Assembly: GCA_014359855.1 (NCBI GenBank)
Contig: JACIYQ010000135.1
Location: 1-9,935 of the forward strand
From: Parvibaculum sp.
Lineage (GTDB): Bacteria; Pseudomonadota; Alphaproteobacteria; Parvibaculales; Parvibaculaceae
DNA length: 9,935 nucleotides
Reading direction: 5' to 3'
The notes beneath the pieces are model-generated. The model was given only the letters and a program-made list of their open reading frames with translations. It was not told the origin of the DNA and did no database searches. Positions 1 through 6,446 of the stretch are shown here, one piece after another (position 1 is the first letter of the stretch; each line of letters starts with the position of its first letter). The position numbers and the translations under genes were made by a program.

Positions 1-171
1 GTCGTACACACCCGTTGCACGGTCCGAAAGCCCGACGAATCCCCTGCTTTCGCCCCATGCGTTGCGTGGTTTTGTGGCATCCAATCCGCGCATTGTCCAG
101 CCCCGCCGCCCCTGTGGCAGGATGACGCATCGCCGCACCTCGCTGCCAAGGTATTCAGGTGGAACAAACCC

Positions 172-633
172 ATGCGCCTCGCCCTTTATGAACCCGACAT
201 TCCACCCAATGTGGGCACGCTGATCCGGCTCGGCGCCTGCCTCGGGGTGGCGCTCGACATCATTGAGCCTTGCGGCTTCCCCTGGGACGACCGCGACCTG
301 AAGCGCGCGGCCATGGATTACGGCGCGCTGGGCGAGGTCGAGCGGCATTCCAGTTGGGAATCGTTCGCAATTAACCGGCCGGAAGGCGCGCGCATCGTCC
401 TTCTCACCACCAGGGCGGCGCTTCCCTTCACCGGCTTCCGCTTCCGCCCTTCCGACATTCTCCTGCTCGGCCGCGAAAGCGCGGGCGTGCCTGCCCCTGT
501 GCATGAGGCGGCGGACGCGCGGGTGACGATCCCCATGCGGCCCCCTGCCCGCTCGCTCAACATCGCGCTCGCCGCCGCCATGGTGCTGAGCGAAGCGCTC
601 CGGCAGACAAACGGCTTTCCGGCGGGTAAGTAG
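172..633 (+). CDS. trmL: tRNA (cytidine(34)-2'-O)-methyltransferase TrmL
   Basis: SPOUT-family methyltransferase (153 residues, normal for TrmL) that 2'-O-methylates the wobble base of tRNA-Leu isoacceptors using S-adenosylmethionine, in the cytoplasm. The three family motifs are visible: an N-terminal PDIPPNVGTLIR (residues 8-19, with Asn13 and Arg19), the SAM-knot loop LLGRESAGVP (98-107), and the C-terminal IPM...SLN segment (120-130) that closes the trefoil knot. Start: ATG 172 follows an AGGTGGA Shine-Dalgarno-like sequence at 157-163. The stop at 633 leaves 32 nt before hemF on the same strand, so the two are probably co-transcribed; trmL next to hemF is an arrangement I associate with alphaproteobacteria. 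Function is known from the family; the fit of the sequence is very good. Confidence 0.95.
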   Translation: MRLALYEPDIPPNVGTLIRLGACLGVALDIIEPCGFPWDDRDLKRAAMDYGALGEVERHSSWESFAINRPEGARIVLLTTRAALPFTGFRFRPSDILLLGRESAGVPAPVHEAADARVTIPMRPPARSLNIALAAAMVLSEALRQTNGFPAGK

Positions 634-665
634 AGACGCAAGCCCAACGCGAAGAAGAAGAGAAA

Positions 666-1550
666 ATGACCGAGGACAAGACGACCGCCGAAAGGAAGAC
701 CCGCGCCGAAGCCTGGTTCCGCGAATTGCGCGACCTGATCTGCGCCGCCTTCGAGAAACTGGAAGACGAGCTGACCGGCACCTTCGCGGACCGTCCGGCC
801 GGCCGCTTCGAGCGCACGCCCTGGAAGCGCGGCGACGGCGCGCAGGATAAGGGCGGCGGCGAAATGTCGGTCATGCATGGCCGCGTCTTCGAGAAGGTCG
901 GCGTCCACATCTCGACCGTGCATGGCGAGTTCTCGGAAGACTTCCGCAAGCAGATGCAGGGCGCGGAGGAAGACCCGCGCTTCTGGGCGTCGGGTATTTC
1001 GCTCATCGCGCATATGCAGAACCCGCGCGTGCCCGCCGTGCACATGAACACGCGGCATGTCTACACGACGAAGAGCTGGTTCGGCGGCGGCGGCGACCTG
1101 ACGCCCGTGCTCGACGTGCAGCGCCGCGACGATCATCCCGATACGGCCGATTTCCACGCCGCCTGCAAGGCCGCCTGCGACGCACATGACGCGGACTACT
1201 ATCCGCGCTTCAAGAAGTGGTGCGACGAATATTTCTTCCTGCCCCACCGCAACGAACCGCGCGGCACGGGCGGCATCTTCTACGATCACCTGAACAGCGG
1301 CGACTGGGAAGAAGACTTCGCCTTCACGCAGGATGTGGGCCTCGCCTTTCTCGCGATCTATCCCGAACTCGTCCGCCGCCACATGAATGAGACGTGGACG
1401 GAAGAAGAACGCGAGGAGCAGCTTGTGCGGCGCGGCCGCTATGTCGAGTTCAACCTGCTCTACGACCGCGGCACGGTGTTCGGGTTGAAGACGGGCGGCA
1501 ACGTGAACTCGATATTGTCGTCCATGCCGCCCACGGTGAAGTGGCCTTAG
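666..1550 (+). CDS. hemF: oxygen-dependent coproporphyrinogen III oxidase HemF
   Basis: Aerobic coproporphyrinogen III oxidase (294 residues), which uses O2 to decarboxylate two propionates of coproporphyrinogen III to vinyl groups, giving protoporphyrinogen IX in haem synthesis; soluble and homodimeric in the family. Signatures seen: GGGEMSVMHGRVFEKVGVH (residues 63-81), ISLIAHMQNPRVPAVHMNTR (111-130), the SWFGGGGDLTP block (137-147), and later FFLPHRNEPRGTGGIFYDHL and a C-terminal RGRYVEFNLLYDRGT followed by FGLKTGGNVNSILSSMPP. The protein ends only three residues after MPPTV, a normal end for alphaproteobacterial forms as I recall them. ATG 666 has a purine-rich AAGAAGAAGAGA leader rather than a strong Shine-Dalgarno. 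The oxygen-independent counterpart hemN lies about 1.7 kb downstream on the other strand. Confidence 0.97.
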   Translation: MTEDKTTAERKTRAEAWFRELRDLICAAFEKLEDELTGTFADRPAGRFERTPWKRGDGAQDKGGGEMSVMHGRVFEKVGVHISTVHGEFSEDFRKQMQGAEEDPRFWASGISLIAHMQNPRVPAVHMNTRHVYTTKSWFGGGGDLTPVLDVQRRDDHPDTADFHAACKAACDAHDADYYPRFKKWCDEYFFLPHRNEPRGTGGIFYDHLNSGDWEEDFAFTQDVGLAFLAIYPELVRRHMNETWTEEEREEQLVRRGRYVEFNLLYDRGTVFGLKTGGNVNSILSSMPPTVKWP

Positions 1551-1568
1551 TTCAATTGGAAATTGTGT

Positions 1569-2609
1569 ATGCCCCAAGCTAGCAAGCATAGAGACGAAAA
1601 TTTACCAGCAGAGCTTTATCATTACACCAACTGGTCCGGGCTTCGGGGAATCATCGAAACTCAATCTCTGTGGGCGACACGATACAACCACCTCAATGAC
1701 GCAACTGAAGTAGAACATTTTCGAGATCTCATCACGGATGCTCTGGCGGACAAAATTAAGCCAATTTTGCGAGAAATTCGTGGAAGTAAGTTCAGCTCCC
1801 GTCGCGCGTTCGACAAAGCCGGCGGCCTCTTGGCAATCGCACGCAACGACGCCCAGGCTCTTGTAGATTCAATTTATCAAGCGTCGTTTACGGGCCATCC
1901 TGGCGGCACGCCATTTGCCGTCCCCTACATCACTTCCTTCTGCAGTCACGCCAACGATCACGCCTACGAAAGGGCCAACGGCTTATTGAGTCAGTGGCGC
2001 GGGTATGGCTCCGAAAGCAACGGACGATACGCGATCGTCTTCGATAGGGGCCGATTGTTAAGCTTACTCAAAAGAGAGAGCGATCATTTCGACTACCCTC
2101 ATCTGCAAATGTGCAAGGTGGTCTACAACACTAATCCCTTGGCTGAAGACTTCTCTAGTATGTTCTCGAGTATCGTCGACACGCTAAGCAAGGTCCTTCG
2201 CAAGCACATTACAGAGGAAGATTCAGCGGTCGCCGCAATGAGCAACGTGCTAATGGATTTTCTTTCTGCAACAACTCGTTTCAAGCATCGCGGTTTTCAA
2301 GAAGAAAGAGAAATTCGTATTGTTGCTAGCCCAAAATCAGACGAACTGAATGCGAAATTCATCGCAGACTTGGGCAAAGATACCGCCACCACCAAGATGA
2401 TAAAATCAAAACAAACCAGACAGCACCCCGATGGATTGAAAGAGATTGAGTATCTGTCGTTATTTGCATCACTCCCAAGTGCATACCTTCCGATCAACAA
2501 GGTCATCGTCGGACCTCATCGCGAGCAAAGAACCCTGCGGAAAAGAGTTCAAAGTTTGGTCGGACAACATGTTTCGGTTCAATGCTCTGAAACACCTTAT
2601 ATCGACTGA
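1569..2609 (+). CDS. DUF2971 family protein, probably horizontally acquired
   Basis: Protein of 346 residues with the layout of the DUF2971 family: N-terminal LYHYTNWSGLRGIIETQSLW followed by RYNHLNDATEVEHF, a central LLSQWRGYGSESNGRYAIVFD block, and a C-terminal FKHRGFQEEREIRIV segment. The biochemical role of the family is not established; members often sit in variable or defence-rich DNA. Start: ATG 1569 has GGAAA at 1558-1562 with a 6-nt spacer; a TTG at 1563 in the same frame abuts that ribosome site and is unlikely. It begins 18 nt after the hemF stop and ends 36 nt before ybaK, so it probably rides on the hemF transcript. Base composition differs sharply from its neighbours (26 of 60 G+C at 2101-2160 against 46 of 60 at 1081-1140 in hemF), which suggests transfer. 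No signal peptide or membrane segment is seen. Confidence 0.85.
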   Translation: MPQASKHRDENLPAELYHYTNWSGLRGIIETQSLWATRYNHLNDATEVEHFRDLITDALADKIKPILREIRGSKFSSRRAFDKAGGLLAIARNDAQALVDSIYQASFTGHPGGTPFAVPYITSFCSHANDHAYERANGLLSQWRGYGSESNGRYAIVFDRGRLLSLLKRESDHFDYPHLQMCKVVYNTNPLAEDFSSMFSSIVDTLSKVLRKHITEEDSAVAAMSNVLMDFLSATTRFKHRGFQEEREIRIVASPKSDELNAKFIADLGKDTATTKMIKSKQTRQHPDGLKEIEYLSLFASLPSAYLPINKVIVGPHREQRTLRKRVQSLVGQHVSVQCSETPYID

Positions 2610-2645
2610 CTAATTTTGCCCCCTCCCTCCGGACAGAATATCTAA

Positions 2646-3134
2646 ATGGCAAAAGGCGAAACCGCCGCGCAGCGCTTCGTGCGGCTGAACAAGATTGCGG
2701 GCACGTTCCGCGAGATCGACGTGCCGAAGGACCGGAAGACCTCGGCGCTCGACATGGCGGCGGCGAGCGGCATCGATCCGGCGCGGCTCTTCAAGACGCT
2801 GATCGTGGAAACGGCGGAGGGAAAGCTCGCCGTCGCCATCGTGCCTGCCTCGCGCGACCTCGACCGCAAGGCGCTGGCGCGCGAACTCGGCAGCAAGCGC
2901 ATCGACCTCGCGCCGAAGGACAAGGCCGTGAAGACGAGCGGCTACGCGATGGGCGCCTGCAGCCCGCTCGGCCAGAAGAGGAAACTTCCGGCTTTCATCG
3001 ACGAAAGCGCGAAGGGATTCGAGACGGTGTTCGTGTCCGGCGGGGCTTACGGGCTGGAACTCGAGATTGCGCCCGCGGAACTGGCGAGGGCGGCGGAGGC
3101 TATGTTCGCGGGGATTTCGCACGAAGTGGAGTGA
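2646..3134 (+). CDS. ybaK: Cys-tRNA(Pro)/Cys-tRNA(Cys) deacylase YbaK/EbsC
   Basis: YbaK/EbsC-type trans-editing hydrolase (162 residues, typical length) that removes cysteine wrongly attached to tRNA-Pro by prolyl-tRNA synthetase. Seen in sequence: the catalytic-lysine segment ARLFKTLIVE with Lys50 (the conserved FKT/FKTL Lys of the family), the loop GYAMGACSPLGQKRKLP (99-115) and the C-terminal substrate loop VFVSGGAYGLELEIAP (128-143). The window does not show whether cognate Cys-tRNA is also a substrate. ATG 2646 lies 36 nt after the DUF2971 stop; a GGACAGA at 2631-2637 is the only Shine-Dalgarno candidate. GC-rich codon use matches hemF, so this is core genome; before the DUF2971 gene arrived it may have directly followed hemF. 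It converges on hemN with a palindromic repeat between. Confidence 0.93.
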   Translation: MAKGETAAQRFVRLNKIAGTFREIDVPKDRKTSALDMAAASGIDPARLFKTLIVETAEGKLAVAIVPASRDLDRKALARELGSKRIDLAPKDKAVKTSGYAMGACSPLGQKRKLPAFIDESAKGFETVFVSGGAYGLELEIAPAELARAAEAMFAGISHEVE

Positions 3135-3155
3135 GGCGTCCAACTCACCCAAGGA

Positions 3156-3244
3156 TGTCATCCCGGGATTTATTCCAGGGACCCACTCGCTTTTCATTTT
3201 GCCGCAGCGTGGATTGGGCCCCGGCAACGAGTGCCGGGATGACA
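3156..3244. repeat. palindromic intergenic repeat between convergent ybaK and hemN
   Basis: The ends form a perfect 11-bp inverted repeat, TGTCATCCCGG (3156-3166) and CCGGGATGACA (3234-3244), enclosing about 67 bp that includes GGGACCCA and GGGCCCCGG. The GTCATCCCGGGA...GTGCCGGGATGACA pattern is that of a dispersed intergenic palindrome common in alphaproteobacterial genomes (recalled, not searched). Lying between the stops of two convergent genes (3134 and 3268), it could fold in transcripts from either side and help end them, but there is no U-run directly after a tight stem, so a terminator role is inference. Confidence 0.7.
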
Positions 3245-3267
3245 CTTTTATTTTCAGCTACGTGCGG

Positions 3268-4617
3268 TCAAACCGCCTTCGAATGCCGCGCCTGACCCTG
3301 GCCCAGATATTCGTCGAACACGGCGCAGACGGCGCGCACCAGCGGACGGCCCTCTTCCGTCACGGTGAGGCGGCGGCCGGTACGGGTGACGATGCCATCC
3401 GCTTCGAGCGCGGAGAGGCGCGAAAGCTCGTCGTCGAACGTATCGGCGGCGACATCGTGCATCAGCGCGATCTCGTCGAGATCGACGCCCATGTCGCACA
3501 TGAGACGCTCGATCACATCGCGCCTGAGCCTGTCCGCGCCGCTCACCGCGATGCCGCGCGTGATGGGGAAGCGGCCCTCGCGCACCGCCGCCTTGTAGCG
3601 GTCGATGGCGAGTTCGTTCGCGGCATAGCCCTGCGGCAGGGCGCCGATGGCCGACGCACCGAGGCCGATCAGCACCGGCGCCTTGTCGGTCGTATAGCCC
3701 TGGAAGTTGCGATGGAGCGCGCCCTTGGCATGCGCCTTCGCCATGTCGTCGTCCGGCAGCGCGAAATGGTCGAGCCCGACCGGGACATAGCCGTGGCCTC
3801 CGAGCCGCTCCGCCGCCGCCTCATATTGCGTCCAGCGCTCGGCAAGGCCGGGAAGCGACGCTTCCGGGATGAGCTTCTGATGCGGCTTCATCCAGGGCAC
3901 ATGCGCATAGCCGAAGAGCGCGATGCGCGCCGGGCGGAGCGCGGCCCCCTTGTCCACCGTGTCGAGCAGGCTCCCGACCGTCTGGTAGGGGAGCCCGTAG
4001 CAAAGGTCCATGTTGATCGCGGAGACGCCATGCGCCCGCAGCCACCCGATGACGCGCGCCGTCACCTCATGCGGCTGGATGCGGTTGATCGCCTTCTGCA
4101 CGCGCTCGTCGAAATCCTGAACGCCGATGGAAGCGCGCGTGACGCCGGCCTTTGCCATGGCGGCGACATAAGCCTCGTCGGCCGTGCGCGGATCGAGCTC
4201 CACCGCGATGTCCGCATCGAGCGTCACATTGTAGTGCTCGCGGAGAATGGCGAGCGTCTGCGCGAGGTCATGCGGTTTCAGCAGCGTCGGGCTGCCGCCG
4301 CCGAAATGAATGTGGTCGACCTTCATCCGCGCGGGGAGCGCGCGCGCGACGAGCCGGGCTTCCGTCAGCAGCGCATCGAGATAATCGGCAACCGGCGCAT
4401 ACCGCTTCGTCGCCTTGGTGTGGCAACCGCAGAACCAGCACATCTCGGCGCAATAGGCGATGTGGAGATAGAGGGAGAGCGACAGCGAAGTGTCGAGCCG
4501 GGAGAGCCAGCGCGCGTAAACGTCCCCCTCGACCGCGGGCGAGAAATGCGGAGCCGTCGGGTAGGAGGTGTAGCGCGGCACGCGCAGATCGTACCGCTCG
4601 ATGAGATCCTGTCGCAT
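3268..4617 (-). CDS. hemN: oxygen-independent coproporphyrinogen III oxidase HemN
   Basis: Radical-SAM coproporphyrinogen III dehydrogenase (449 residues; the E. coli enzyme is 457), which performs the HemF reaction without oxygen. The N-terminal RYTSYPTAPHF and the cluster motif CAEMCWFCGC (Cys56, Cys60, Cys63 plus Cys65) match true HemN, which has the fourth Cys, rather than the HemW-like relatives. GGGSPT (106-111) is the SAM-binding glycine motif; GVQDFDERVQKAINR and INMDLCYGLPYQT are further hallmarks, and the C-terminal domain continues to the end without a break. The translation start is ATG at 4617. It follows the lipoprotein gene on the same strand after 70 nt and converges with ybaK. 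I looked for an FNR/FixK box (TTGAT-N4-ATCAA) in the upstream gap and did not see one; a pair of TTG(C/T)CGCAGG direct repeats lies there instead. Confidence 0.97.
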   Translation of the reverse strand: MRQDLIERYDLRVPRYTSYPTAPHFSPAVEGDVYARWLSRLDTSLSLSLYLHIAYCAEMCWFCGCHTKATKRYAPVADYLDALLTEARLVARALPARMKVDHIHFGGGSPTLLKPHDLAQTLAILREHYNVTLDADIAVELDPRTADEAYVAAMAKAGVTRASIGVQDFDERVQKAINRIQPHEVTARVIGWLRAHGVSAINMDLCYGLPYQTVGSLLDTVDKGAALRPARIALFGYAHVPWMKPHQKLIPEASLPGLAERWTQYEAAAERLGGHGYVPVGLDHFALPDDDMAKAHAKGALHRNFQGYTTDKAPVLIGLGASAIGALPQGYAANELAIDRYKAAVREGRFPITRGIAVSGADRLRRDVIERLMCDMGVDLDEIALMHDVAADTFDDELSRLSALEADGIVTRTGRRLTVTEEGRPLVRAVCAVFDEYLGQGQARHSKAV

Positions 4618-4687
4618 GAGGAAAGACTAGGCCGGGCGCGCGGGCCCGCCTATCGCCACAATTGCCGCAGGGAAATTTGTCGCAGGC

Positions 4688-5242
4688 TCAGGATTCTTCC
4701 TCGATCACGCCGCGAAGCATCGCCTTGAGCGAGCCCTTCGGCCCGAAGTCCCAGTCGCCGCCATAAAGAATGTCATCGACGAGCCAGCGCCGCTCCTCCG
4801 GCACACCGTCCGCGACGAGAATCACATGGTCGGTCCACTGCACCGGCTCCTCCGCCTCATGCACCAGCAGGACGTCGCAGCGCATCGAGAGTTCGCCATT
4901 CTCTTCGAGTTCCTCGCAAGGCCCGATCTCGTAGGCGGTCGGCCCTTCGAAGAGCGAGGAGAAGATGTCGCCCTGGAGATAGGGCGGCTCCTCATTGTTC
5001 ACGCGCACGGTGTGCCGGCGCTCGGCCTCGGCTGCCTGCGCAATGAGGCTGTCGAGATCGGGCGAGATGACGGGGCGAAGCTCGACCCTGAGGTCTTCAT
5101 CCGGCACGCCGCCTGTATGCGCCGCGAGAACCTTGCCGTAGAAGCCGCGCGCCGCGGCGGTCGCGGCCTCCTCGCCATTATCGCCGCCGCATGCGGCAAG
5201 CGGCACAGCGAGGAGGAGAGCAAGTATCGCGCGCAATGTCAT
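4688..5242 (-). CDS. putative lipoprotein, DUF3828-like
   Basis: Protein of 184 residues with a lipoprotein signal: short basic start, hydrophobic run AILALLLAVPLAAC, and lipobox LAAC with Cys18, followed by GGDNGEE. It is probably exported, lipidated and held facing the periplasm. The mature part is acidic, begins with FYGKVLAAHTGG and contains SPDLDSLIAQAAEAERRH, DIFSSLFEGPTAYEIGPCE and a C-terminal WLVDDILYGGDWDFGPKGSLKAML; this order resembles DUF3828-type proteins, a family without known function. A second Cys pair (in GPCEE and MRCDV) could form a disulphide. The gene lies 70 nt upstream of hemN on the same strand, which may mean shared transcription but gives no functional link. The lipoprotein call is firm; the family call is moderate. 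Confidence 0.85.
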   Translation of the reverse strand: MTLRAILALLLAVPLAACGGDNGEEAATAAARGFYGKVLAAHTGGVPDEDLRVELRPVISPDLDSLIAQAAEAERRHTVRVNNEEPPYLQGDIFSSLFEGPTAYEIGPCEELEENGELSMRCDVLLVHEAEEPVQWTDHVILVADGVPEERRWLVDDILYGGDWDFGPKGSLKAMLRGVIEEES

Positions 5243-5271
5243 TTTGGTGCGCCCAGATAACCCCGGAAAGA

Positions 5272-5472
5272 TCAGGAGAGTTCGACTTGAACGCGTTTCA
5301 GATCGGCACCCGGCAGACGCTGCTTCACATTCAGCATCTCAATTCCCACGACCCGGCCTTGTGCATCGAAATCCAGCATCACGCCGGGGCTGACTTCCTC
5401 GGACTCCGCGATTTTCGTTTCCTCGAAGCGGATGTAGAGAGCATCTGCCTGCTCGTCGAGACTGACTTTCAT
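5272..5472 (-). CDS. DUF2283 family small protein
   Basis: Small acidic protein (66 residues) with the DUF2283 pattern: N-terminal MKVSLDEQADALYIRFEE, then SEEVSPGVMLDFDAQGRVVGIEMLNV. The family has no proven activity, but its members are regularly encoded directly next to a DUF4258 protein, as here, and the pair has the size and coupling of a toxin-antitoxin module (inference). Its ATG overlaps the upstream stop by four bases (ATGA), so translation is probably coupled to the DUF4258 reading frame. Since that upstream gene has lost its 5' end, this gene may depend on a chance promoter from the neighbouring repeat. The stop at 5272 lies 29 nt from the start of the lipoprotein gene on the same strand. 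Confidence 0.85.
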   Translation of the reverse strand: MKVSLDEQADALYIRFEETKIAESEEVSPGVMLDFDAQGRVVGIEMLNVKQRLPGADLKRVQVELS

Positions 5473-5663
5473 GTCGCCAAGCCTTTCCTTCTCGCGCCGC
5501 GGTCGAAGAAAACCGTGATCACCCGACAGCTATCCGGCTCTTCATAATAGACCACACGCAACACCCGATTGCCAAACGCCGGAATTCGCAGAAAAGCCCG
5601 GAAAGCCCCCTTTTGCGCGGGATCGGGCACCAGACGATCGGGCCGCGCGATGGTCATTGCCAC
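5469..5663 (-). CDS. DUF4258-like protein, 5'-truncated remnant
   Basis: The open frame gives 64 residues from GTG 5663 (or ATG 5657) and matches the middle and C-terminal part of DUF4258-type proteins: WVAMTIARPDRLVPDP, then AFLRIPAFGNRVLRVVYYEE and the closing RVITVFFDRGARRKG. Family members normally carry about 20 more N-terminal residues with a His-Ala-Arg segment before the SEEW(V/I) position. Reading upstream in frame, SEEW is encoded up to about 5675, and just beyond 5672 the DNA becomes the arm of a long inverted repeat, with an in-frame TGA about a dozen codons further on and no ATG between. The missing piece is not recognisable beyond the repeat. The gene is therefore probably decapitated and either a pseudogene or a short product with a new start. 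It overlaps DUF2283 by ATGA. Confidence 0.7.
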   Translation of the reverse strand: MAMTIARPDRLVPDPAQKGAFRAFLRIPAFGNRVLRVVYYEEPDSCRVITVFFDRGARRKGLAT

Positions 5664-5671
5664 CCATTCCT

Positions 5672-5866
5672 CACTGCCGTCCGGTTTAAATTTTTCCGGG
5701 CTGGTTCAAGGCTATGACTTTGCGAGAGAAACGTTCGTTCGTCGGCATCCTGGACTCGGAACTGCGAAATTGAGTTTTCTGGGCCACTCGGATGTTCTGA
5801 CCGGGTCCGGTTTCAAAAAAGCCGGGCCGGTTTCAAAACCCAAAGTCGTCATGGCCCGCTTTATGC
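5672..5866 (+). repeat. left arm of 195-bp inverted repeat
   Basis: Pairs without any gap with the reverse complement of 5990-6184; every paired position sums to 11856. By direct comparison 185 of 195 positions agree, with mismatches clustered at 5701-5715 and single changes elsewhere. The outer end begins CACTGCCGTCCGGTTTAAA. Internally, CCGGTTTCAAAA occurs twice at 20-bp spacing (5807 and 5827). The outer end coincides with the loss of DUF4258 coding sequence. Confidence 0.95.
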
Positions 5867-5913
5867 GGGCCATCCACGCCTGCCCCGGCTTTCGCCGGGG
5901 CAGGCGTAGATGA
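5848..5913. repeat. double-hairpin GTCATGGCCCG palindromic element
   Basis: Two perfect stem-loops closed by an outer pair GTCAT (5848-5852)/ATGAC (5909-5913). The first is a 9-bp stem ATGGCCCGC (5851-5859) with GCGGGCCAT (5865-5873) and a 5-nt loop; the second a 14-bp stem starting ACGCCTGCCCCGGC (5876-5889), loop TTTC, returning at 5894-5907. The first hairpin recurs with the same geometry at 6296-6326. Elements of this form are dispersed in alphaproteobacterial intergenic DNA (recalled). Confidence 0.85.
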
Positions 5914-5989
5914 CCCGCCAAAAAAATTTGAAAGAGGGCCGGATCATGACGGTTAAATTTGGGATTGAAAATTAAACCGGACAGCAGTG

Positions 5990-6184
5990 GCATAAAGCGG
6001 GCCATGACGACTTTGGGTTTTAAAACCGGCCCGGCTTTTTTGAAACCGGACCCGGTCAGAACATCCGAGTGGCCCGGAAAACCCAATTTCGCAGTTCCGA
6101 GTCCAGGATGCCGGCGAACGAACGTTTCTCTCGCAAAGTCAAAGTCTTGGACCGCCCCGGAAAAATTTAAACCGGACAGCAGTG
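5990..6184 (-). repeat. right arm of 195-bp inverted repeat
   Basis: Mirror copy of 5672-5866, separated from it by a 123-bp spacer (5867-5989). Unlike the left arm it is bounded on both sides by the same 19-bp sequence, TTAAACCGGACAGCAGTGG (5972-5990 and 6167-6185), with a period of exactly 195 bp. The palindromic GTCATGGCCCGC hairpin that is complete at the inner end of the left arm is only half present here, cut at CATAAAG. Confidence 0.95.
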
Positions 6185-6295
6185 GACTTGATCCGGCAAT
6201 CCAGAAGCCGCGCGAGCGGCGTCTTTCTTCGCAAAGCCGCCTCCGGCGCTAAGCGCGCCTCAAGCGGCGAGTAACGGAACAACGCATCCCAAACC

Positions 6296-6326
6296 GTCAT
6301 GGCCCGGCTTGTCCGGGCCATCCACG
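6296..6326. repeat. second copy of GTCATGGCCCG palindromic element
   Basis: Perfect 9-bp stem, ATGGCCCGG (6299-6307) with CCGGGCCAT (6313-6321), around a 5-nt loop, preceded by GTC and followed by CCACG exactly as at 5848-5878. It lacks the second, larger stem-loop found there. Confidence 0.8.
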
Positions 6327-6446
6327 TCTTTCTTCCAGGCATCCGTGAGGCAAGGCGTTTGTTGCCGAGAAAGCACTGCTTGGCAGTGGACTTAGACGAA
6401 GTTATGTGCCCTGCTTGACGCAAATATGCAGTCTACGGAGATTCTG

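Larger units (their letters stand above)
5664..6446. other. 783-bp region without a gene, made of repeats
   Basis: No convincing coding sequence on either strand. Content in order: left arm of a 195-bp inverted repeat (5672-5866), a spacer with strong hairpins (5867-5989), the right arm (5990-6184), short GC hairpins such as GCCGC-GCGA-GCGGC near 6207-6220, a second GTCATGGCCCG-type hairpin (6296-6326), and a small CACTGC/GCAGTG hairpin (6374-6388). The open frames here are by-products of the two mirrored arms, which translate to the same peptide (KPKVVMARF and similar) from opposite strands. Confidence 0.8.

Noticed and set aside
1563..1568. TTG start six bases before the DUF2971 ATG
   Set aside because: The TTG touches the GGAAA ribosome site; ATG 1569 has normal spacing.
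318..1589. 423-codon minus-strand open frame
   Set aside because: It lies opposite trmL and hemF, both unmistakable, and has no family features.
4618..4687. FNR/FixK box upstream of hemN
   Set aside because: No TTGAT-N4-ATCAA or close variant found in the gap on either strand.
3067..4728. 553-codon plus-strand open frame
   Set aside because: It is antisense to hemN, which has all radical-SAM motifs; the plus translation is Arg/His-rich without domains.
5640..6200. Insertion sequence with terminal inverted repeats
   Set aside because: The 123-bp spacer cannot encode a transposase and there is no convincing target duplication at the outer ends, so it is called a repeat, not an IS.
5712..6252. 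Two overlapping open frames of about 100 codons on opposite strands sharing peptide sequence
   Set aside because: The shared peptide simply reflects the inverted repeat arms being read from both strands; no ribosome sites and no protein family.
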